From Timema cristinae (taxonomy: Eukaryota; Arthropoda; Insecta; Phasmatodea; Timematidae): DNA of 64,000 nucleotides. Shown here in pieces: positions 50,901 to 59,900 of the stretch; within the stretch, counting starts at the first letter, position 1; each line of letters opens with the position of its first letter. The DNA is taken from contig JBCFYV010000024.1 in assembly GCA_039000515.1 (NCBI GenBank), positions 18,597,541 through 18,661,540 on the forward strand, written 5' to 3'. The notes under the pieces are model-generated. The model worked only from the letters and a program-made list of their open reading frames with translations, had not been told where the DNA came from and searched no databases. A program made the position numbers and the translations under genes.

Positions 50901-53900
50901 TCACGACAAAAATAGTTTCTAATATGATATACTCAAAGCAAAAAAAAAAACCACTATAATTCTAATATTAACAACACAACAAAATACAAGTCTTATTGTT
51001 TTATTAATGATGAAAACTGCCATGTCTAGATGTTTTATCATGTGCTAAGTTAGGCTATGAAATTCATCAAGATGTGTTTGTTTGCTGAATTACACATTTA
51101 TTTTAGGATATCGGTTAGCAAATTAAAACAAAAGATACAATGTGAAAAATTTATAAAATGATAGTAATAAAATCAGAGTACAAATCAAAGTAGAAACATT
51201 AACAAATATTTACACACACACTTCAATATTTCAATGCAATGTGTGTAAATATGCAGCAAGGCTCTCAACACTATAGCAAAACAGTGTGCAAAACCTGCCA
51301 AATACATCATCCAGCAGCCACTTTATATAGCAATAGCAACATCAACTAGAATGTCAACAATATATAGCATAATATAATGGCCTCACCACTGAAACTCTCT
51401 ATAAAGGAATGAACGGAAACTGCCACGACACCAAAATCAAGAATCCAGAAAAAGCCATTTCAGAACATGTCTCCACTCATAACCCCAACTTTGATAACTG
51501 TTATACTGTCAAAGTATTAAATAATTCAATAAGACACAATGCAATATGTCTCAGTTAAGAAGATGGGAACTGGCACATCAATGGATCACAAAGTCTAGAA
51601 AACCACCCAACCTAAATATTCGTTAATTTCAACCCAGAGGCTACACTAGCACCACCTACCATCCACAATGCAATAGAGGAACCTTCAGAGGATTTACACT
51701 CCACCAGATAAGTTTTCATCCAATAAAGTTGGCATCATTGAAGACAACGCCTTGTTTAGTCTTAATACTACTAATTCCTGGGGAAGATGCTATATAATAG
51801 CATAAGAATATTAAAGTGTGTGTGTAAATATATGTTAGTGTTTTTACCTTTATTTGTGCTTTATTATTTTCCAAATATTCTATCATTTTATTTATTACAA
51901 ATTATTTATAAAATAGGTAATTAAGGTGAAACATGATTTGAATTCTATTTAAATTAATGGAGTTTAAACATGGAATTTGACCATGGTAAAATGTTATAAC
52001 ATAAATTTCACATTCGATTCATATTAACATTGAAATTTTTTTTAGACAAGAGATTTGAAACAAACTCAATTTAATTTTTTTATGCAAAATATTTTATTAT
52101 TCGAGTCAGCCAAATTTTGGATTAAATTTGAAATTGCAAATTATGGATTCAGACAGGCTCAGAGGAATTAAATTTTAAAATACTCACTTTGGCAGGCTGT
52201 GCAGGAGGTATGACTGGTGGTGGGACATTTTGACTATGTACTGCACTTGACGCGGGTAGTGGGCCATCTATGGATTGCGACATTAGGGCAGGTTGAGCAT
52301 GGTAGCCTCCCGTTGGAGCTGCAACCTAAAGGATAAACAAATACAAACTTAGTTTAGATTATGTAAAGAATACAATATAAACTATCATAATAAGTTATAA
52401 TACTGTTTGCTTAGTATTATTATATTAGGGGTTTTGAATCCACTGTGATAAGAACCAAAGCCATTAGAGGTGTGAAGTCAGTTTTCCTAGTTTAAAGCAA
52501 ATATTTGGAAATGTTCCTTAAGTCAAATCAAGATCAAATCAAATTGGAGTTCTTAATAGTTCTGTAAGCAATAAATTGTTAAAAACTTAGTGTTTAGACT
52601 TGCTCTTATTTGTGTTTGATATAACTCAATAAGGAAAACCTCTTTTCGCTTTATAAGGTAATTGTATTATATTATATTACCTCATAAAGCGAAAAGAGGT
52701 TTTCCTAATTGAGTTATATCATTATAATTTCGCATCCAATGTCCTTTTCCTGTGTTTGTCCTTTATGTTATACCTTTTACATGTTCCTATCCATGTGTCC
52801 TATCATTCTTTACCATTTTCCTTTTGCTCCCCTTTTGTTTTTTGGTTTTCTCTTTTAGGAAGTTGTGTTGCACGTTTCACACTCCTCCCTGAGGAGTTAC
52901 GATAGAATGAAACCTAGGTCGGGGGATTGGGCGATGACGATCAATTTTCTTTAAGAGACAACCATTACCTCTTTGTCCATTGGCAGCAGTGTAAAGTGTG
53001 AACTGTGTTCTTTTCATTGTAAAGGCCATTTTGTGTTTGTGCCTCTTTTACATGTTTCTATCCACCTTTCCAATATAATATAATATCTTATTTATGTTTA
53101 ATATAGTACAATTATGATTTAAAAACAAGAAACATAAATACATTTTGATCCTCTAATAGACTATCTTGATCCTATTCTAGTCTTCCTATAAACAATTTAA
53201 TTTAATTAATTTATTTCAGTTTTCCTGATTTTTTTTATTGAAGCATGAAAGACTAGGTTGAGATAATTTTCATATTAATATATTACAAAATATTAAGTGC
53301 AACAAAACACTTTACATCCATTACAGTTTCCAACCTATGGTCTGGATCACCTTTTTATTAAAGTTTTTATTTTCCAATATCGGATTGCTAGGCTCATTGT
53401 ATACTTCATTCACGGTAGGAATTACTCTCTGAAAGGTCTTTTTACCTACCAATATCCTACTATATAATAGATTTCTGGTAGGGAAAAAGGCCTTTCAGAA
53501 AACAATTCCTATAGTGAACAGACTTTACCGTTATATGCCTTATAATATAACTTAAGACAAGAACAAGCACAACAACCAGTCCCCAGCCATTAATTTATCA
53601 ATGTGCAAGGGTAAACCCATATTTCACCAAACGATAAATTTTTCGGCCATGCCCGGGACTATTAGCTCAGTAGGCATACATGCTTCTGACTGAGTTAAAG
53701 TGTCATATTCCAAAATACTTGTTACTAAACCTTTTTAATGTCTACAATGCCATTCTTAGTTGTGAAGTTCCTATCCTTCTTTACAAATTTCCATTTTTTC
53801 CTCTCCCCTTTAAGGAAGTTACGTTGCGAGTTTGGCCTAGTTTGTCCTATTTACGTACTATCCCAATGAAATCCAATCTTGTTCAATCAATCCGTCCAAT

Positions 53901-56900
53901 AAAATAAAATGTTGAGGAACTGAAGTACATGGTCAACAGATATACTTAGAAAATATTTTAAAATAACGAAACAAAATGTGTATTCTATATTTTTTAATGT
54001 TTCTGATATAAGTATAAAAAATTGCAGTCGGCTCAGTCTGGGTACATTGCTATCAGTGGTGTGCGGTGACTTTTCTCCAAGAGGACGAGGTCTGAAAACA
54101 CCTTTCACTATGGGGCTAAATAGGAATACTCTCCATATAATGTACAATATGTAACTTAGCAAATACGATTTTACAGGCCACAGGGTAGGCAATTTAACTC
54201 CCTCCAACCGATTCCCAATATTTAGACATAGAATAAACAAACAAATACATAAATAAAGAAATACATTAAACAAAAACATGAATAAGAATAAACAAATAAA
54301 TAAGTAAACAAGTAAATAAAAAATTAATAGATGAATCTTACCTTTATTTGTATATTAGTGCAATCTTACTTTCACCTATTTGAACGAATTTGTCGATAAC
54401 AGTTACATAGAATGACTTTTGACTCTGCAGTTCACCAATCAAGCCTTTTTCAACTAACAGCGAAAATGTGGAGAGCAATAATTTCAATATAAAGACGCAC
54501 AAATTTATTTCTAGGAGTTAATCGGATATCTTCTCTACCTCTCTTCTTAGGCGCTTCCACATTGTCCTCATTTTCTAATTTTTTATACGTCTCTTCAAAG
54601 CCGTTTCTAGCATCTTTGGGGTGAGAAATTGTCTATTTTACTACATAGATAAGTACCGTATTGGCCCGAAAATAAGCCTCATTTTTTTCCAAGAAAAAGC
54701 TCTCATAAATCTCTAATGCGGCCTATAATCGCACTCTTAGATAATACACATCCAATTTTGTACCTATAGGATATGCACGTTGTTAAATCGATATATCTCG
54801 CCACCGCTATTTAAAAATAAATGAACCTTGAAAGTTGACAAAATTATTAAAAAATATATGAACCATGACAGTTGGCAAAGTTATTTAAAATTAGATGAAC
54901 CATGACAGTTGGCAAAGTTATTTAAAAATAGATGAAGAATTACTATCTTATTTGTGTGGACAATATTTGAGCCATAATGGCTGCAAAATAAAATTATTTT
55001 TTCAGCGCATTCTATCAGCATAATATCCTTTGGTTAAAGTGAGCTTTAATATTTCTAGTGAGATTTTGTTTCAGTATGTTGGTCAACATTTATTTTCATG
55101 TGAGAACAATAACTTAGTGCGTGTATTAAATTCAGAACATTTATTCTATTGTGAGAACAATAATTTACTGCATGTATTAAATTAGGAACATTTATTCTAT
55201 TTATTATATTCTAGTGCGTGTATTAAACTCGGAAGTGCAATATGACGGATCTTGTTGAGAAAAAAGCTGGTTTTAGCCAGGAAATTAGACGAAGCTATGA
55301 TGCCAATTTTAAATTAGCGGTGATAAACTATGCAGAAACTACAAGTAATAGGTAAGCGGGAAGAAAATACGGAATTGATGAAAAAAACATACGTCGCTGG
55401 ATTTTAGAAAAAAACAAACTTAAGAACGCCATCTCAACGCGAAAAGCCTTTCGAGGACCCAAGCATGGCCGAAATCCTGAAATTGATACGCGTGTTCTTT
55501 CTTTTGTAAAGGAAAAAAGAAGTGATGGATGTCCAATAAGTCGCGACGTAATCAGATTGAAGGTACAAGAAATTGCAAGAGAGCTACAAGTGCCACATAG
55601 GGAATTCAAGGCAAGCCTTGGGTGGTGCCGAAGATTCATGCGCAGAAGTGATCTGTCACTAAGACGAAGAACTTCTCTAGCGCAAAAGTTACCCACTGAC
55701 TATGCGGAGAAATTGGTGAAATATCAATGATATGTAATTAGTCTCCGTAAACAAAATGACTATATTCTTAGTCAGATTGGAAACGCCGATGAAACACCTG
55801 TGTATTTCGACATGCCAAGTAATACTTGCGTGGATGAAAAGGGATCCAAATCCATTGTTGTAAAGACCACTGGCAATGAAAAATTGCGCATTACAGCTAT
55901 GTTAGCTGTAACTGCTGATGGTAGGAAGCTACCCCCGTATGTAATTTTAAGAAGAAAAACCCTCCCGAAAAAAAACCCTGCCCAGTGGAATCATTGTCAA
56001 GTGTCAAGAGAAGGGGTGGATGACAGTAGAATTAATGTGCGATTGGCTAGCAGTGGTGTGGAATAGAAGGCCTGGAGCTCTTCTAAAAAAGCAGGCAATG
56101 CTAGTGCTTGATGCATTCAAAGGGCATCTTACTCCAGATGTAAAAAATAAAGTCAAGGCAACAAATTCAGATCTTGTTGTTATTCCAGGAGGTATGACTT
56201 CACAACTTCAAGTCCTTGATGTGGTTGTGAATAAACCCTTCAAGGATAACCTCCGAAGAGAGTATTCAGATTGGTTTCTGTCAGGAGATCATCCCTAACC
56301 CCTAGTGGCAAAATTAAGAAGCCTTCGTTGAACCTGCTTTGCAATTGGATATTAACTGCTTGGGGAAGGATATCTGCCGAATCCATTGTCCACGGATTTA
56401 AGAAATGCTGCCTATCCAATAAGATGGATGGCACAGAAGATGATATTTTGTGGGAGGAACATCCAGAGGAGACCAATGAGAGTGAAGAAAGTGACACTGA
56501 TGAGAGCAGTGATGAATAATTTTTAATTCCTCTCAAAGTGTCTCATTGTTGGCCTATTTTTTCAGTGATCACATTTTAAGTGTATCATTATTTTTTAATT
56601 TCCAAGTGGCCTCATTTTGAATATGAACAACTTACCTTTTTTTCCCCAAGCGATTCAATTTGAGTATGAATAACTTACTCTCTTATTTCCAAGTGACATT
56701 ATTTTAAGTGTAAATATTGTGAGTTTTTTCTATGAAAGTAATTTTATTTAAGTAACCTAATTTTAAGTATAAGCACCTACCATTAAACAATTTCTATTTT
56801 CAAATAATTTAATACACTGATCATATTCAATTGGGAATATTGTTTTTCCTCTAAAAGTTGTCGAAAATTTGGGGTGCAGCCAATATTCGGGGGCTGCCTA

Positions 56901-59900
56901 TTTTCGGGCCAATACGGTATTTCACATCAAAAGTTTTGGTTACAAGAATTTTTAATCTGTCAGTGAGAGAAAAAATGTGGCTGAAAACCTTCAGTACAAA
57001 GGCGAAATCGAAATCTTTCAATGATAACGCATACCCATCTTGCATTCTGTTATATGATTCACAGACTGAGAAAAAACTAGATTGAGTTTGTGAGCATACC
57101 AAAGGTTAAAGAGTGCACCTGAGCATCTCTTTTTAACAAGCATTTGTACACCATTTAAATGTCCAGAAAATGTAGACACTCCATCATACGCGTGTGCTAC
57201 AAATTTTTGCTCACAATTGAAACTAGAAAGAATTCGAAAAACATGCTAACTTAAAGAAATTGCAGTGAAATAACTGTTGACATCTGTAAAACCAATAAAT
57301 CTTTCATAAATGTCTCCATCTTTCACATATCGAAGGACTGTCAAAAGTTGAGAGAACTTTGCAATGTCCGTAGTTTTCTCCAACATTATTGTTAGATAAA
57401 ATTAATCGATGAAAATCCAATTTACTATCGTATTTAGAAAGTAACTGCATTAGTTCAATGTAGTTTCTCCAGTTAAGAAATCTTCTCGTTTGTCGTGACC
57501 TCTGAATGGCAGCTCTTGTTTAGCCAAAAAACAGCACACATCAATTAATAGTTTCATTAGTTCCCGGTTTAGATCATACTCTGCATTATGTTTTAAAACA
57601 CCTAACCTTTTTTGTTCACTCAGCTGAAAATCTATTCTGGTTTTCCAGAAAGTTTTTAATTTAGTTATTGTGGATAGGTGTAAATAGTCTTTTAATGGCG
57701 CATCTTGGCTTTGTGAAAATTGCTGTCATCACAAAAACCGTTATTATTCCACACTCCCTGATTTGCTTCAAACAACACACAAGGCCAACAATACAGCATG
57801 TTTCTTGATTTGCATGCAGTTAACCATTTTGAAGAAGTATAATATACTGTTTTGAAATGACGTGTGTAGTCTTTCATTTTTGTTTTAGCGGAAATGTCTG
57901 TAGTTGAGCTACCTTTCATTACTTCTTGCTGCTTTTCTTCAAAAGTGAGGGCTTCAAACGAAACTGCAAATAATCGGTCAAGAGCACAGCATTGAGAAAG
58001 GTGATCGGCACTGCTACATCCCATTGAACTACCTTCATTAACCCTGCTACTTGTCTCAGGTCCCTTCCCCAAGCTTTGTTGTGAGGGAACAGTTTTCAAA
58101 TCCGAGTACCCTTCCATAGTTCACACTTTCAAACACTGTCAAACTAAATTGACAATCTAACACTTTAACACTTCACAAGATCTCTTTTCATTAATGGGAA
58201 CAATTACATAAGTTTAACAACCACAACACTAACAATTATTAGAAGCAAACAAAAATTACATCTACTTGTGACAGAATGCCAAGCATTAGCACATAATATT
58301 ACTTTACAGACAAACTAGGATGACTTCAACTGGTCCTCTACCCAAGGAGAGCCGATAAGACACTAGCACTTCCGATGCTAGGTGGAAGAGGGGAAGGGGG
58401 CCACACAAATAGCGGGAATATCATTTGTATAATGTGACAGTGCTTCTGATGTTAGTGAGTTGTCATTGTAGCGAAGGGAAGGGGTGGGCGCAGCGCACAA
58501 ATAGCTAGAATATTATTGAGTATTGTGATGCAAATTGAGACTCAGATAGATTTGATTTTATGCTTTTATTTCCTGTTAAAATTTAACTTAAAATAAATAA
58601 ACTAAAAATGTCTGGGCACTAGCCTAGTCTTACTAGTCCATTGACGGCACACTACTAATTGAAATATCCTTTGATTATTTAAAATGGTGCTATACCTGTT
58701 TTGGGAGTGAATTGTGAGTGCCGTGGGATAGCGTAGGTGTAGGGACCGTCGTGGTGGCTGTACTGCCAGGAACAGTAGTAGGGGGTTGAGTACCAAGTGG
58801 CAGATGTGCTGAGCCCGTCGTGGTTGCCACAGGTGTTGGTGGCGGTTGTATAGCCGCACCAGGAGATGTGCCCACTGCATTTGGAACACTTGATGTTACT
58901 GTGGTAGCACCTCCAGTTGAAGGACGGCCCCTACCCGCCACCCCGCCCACCAAAGTTCTAACTTTCTTGCCCTTAGGACCCTTGGGAACAGGTGGCTCCA
59001 ATTCAACCTCTTCTTTTTGCATTTGGGCGACCTTTAATATATTTAATTCAAAATAATTGTTAATAGTATGTCATAAAATTAAAATTTTATGAATTACTTG
59101 GTTTGGTACAGACTGGCTAAATTATTGAAAATCCTTTAGACTATGTAGATTTTTAAGTCAATAAAGTTACTTAATAAAGATTTTTAACTACATTAAAAAA
59201 CTCATAATATATTCATCATTAAAAATACATCTACATCAAGACCATTACAACATTTAAAACATGGATAAAATACAAACTTAAAAGAATTTTATAAATGTGG
59301 AATTCATGGAGTTTTAGGCAGCAAAATGATGTCCAGGGAAAATATAATAGTGATCTAGATTTATGCTTTTATCAAATAAAATTCTCAAATTTTCAAACTT
59401 AATGGGTCTAAATTATTTTTTTAATGATTATGTAATTATTGTTACTGGTAAATCTCTTAATATTGGAGTACTCAAATTGTGCCCAGGCAATTTTATAGGC
59501 TTTGGAAAAATATAGCATTTTGTTTAGGGTTAGTTTAGCGCAAACTGATTGTTCAAGATAAAGTTAGGAGATATAGAATTTAATCTTTCCATGTCTGTTT
59601 ATGATGTGCCTTCATAGAGACAAAATATAAAAGAAATTTTTTTTTTAGACAGACAATAGGTAAAATAGGCTAGAACATGACACCCCAACTTAGGTACCGC
59701 CTATTAGTTTACTACAATTGATGCATACATGCTGGTTTGTTACCACCCAACCCTAAAAAGTGTGTGTGTGTTACCTCATAAGCAGTAGTTGTGTACATAA
59801 ATAACCCACAATAAATACATTAAGAATTTGCTATTACACATTACACCAAAATGCATCCCTTTATTCTAATTTGTATTTAGAAATATATTTTAGCAAAAAT

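Larger units (their letters stand above)
54054..58540 (-). mobile_element. hAT element of ZMYM1-like type, split by Tigger copy 2
   Basis: The left end CAGTGGTGTGCGGTGACTTT (54054) is a typical hAT terminus. Transposase remnants lie at 58117-56920 on the minus strand, with weak continuation at about 54600-54450 on the other side of the Tigger insertion. At 58366-58535 a GC-rich block occurs twice (CACAAATAGCGGGAATAT / CACAAATAGCTAGAATAT), fitting subterminal repeats near the right end. That end and the 8-bp duplication were not pinned down. Confidence 0.65.

Noticed and set aside
53650..53700. tRNA-Lys-like start sequence
   Set aside because: No box B, no pairable acceptor stem; listed as a SINE-like repeat, not a tRNA gene.
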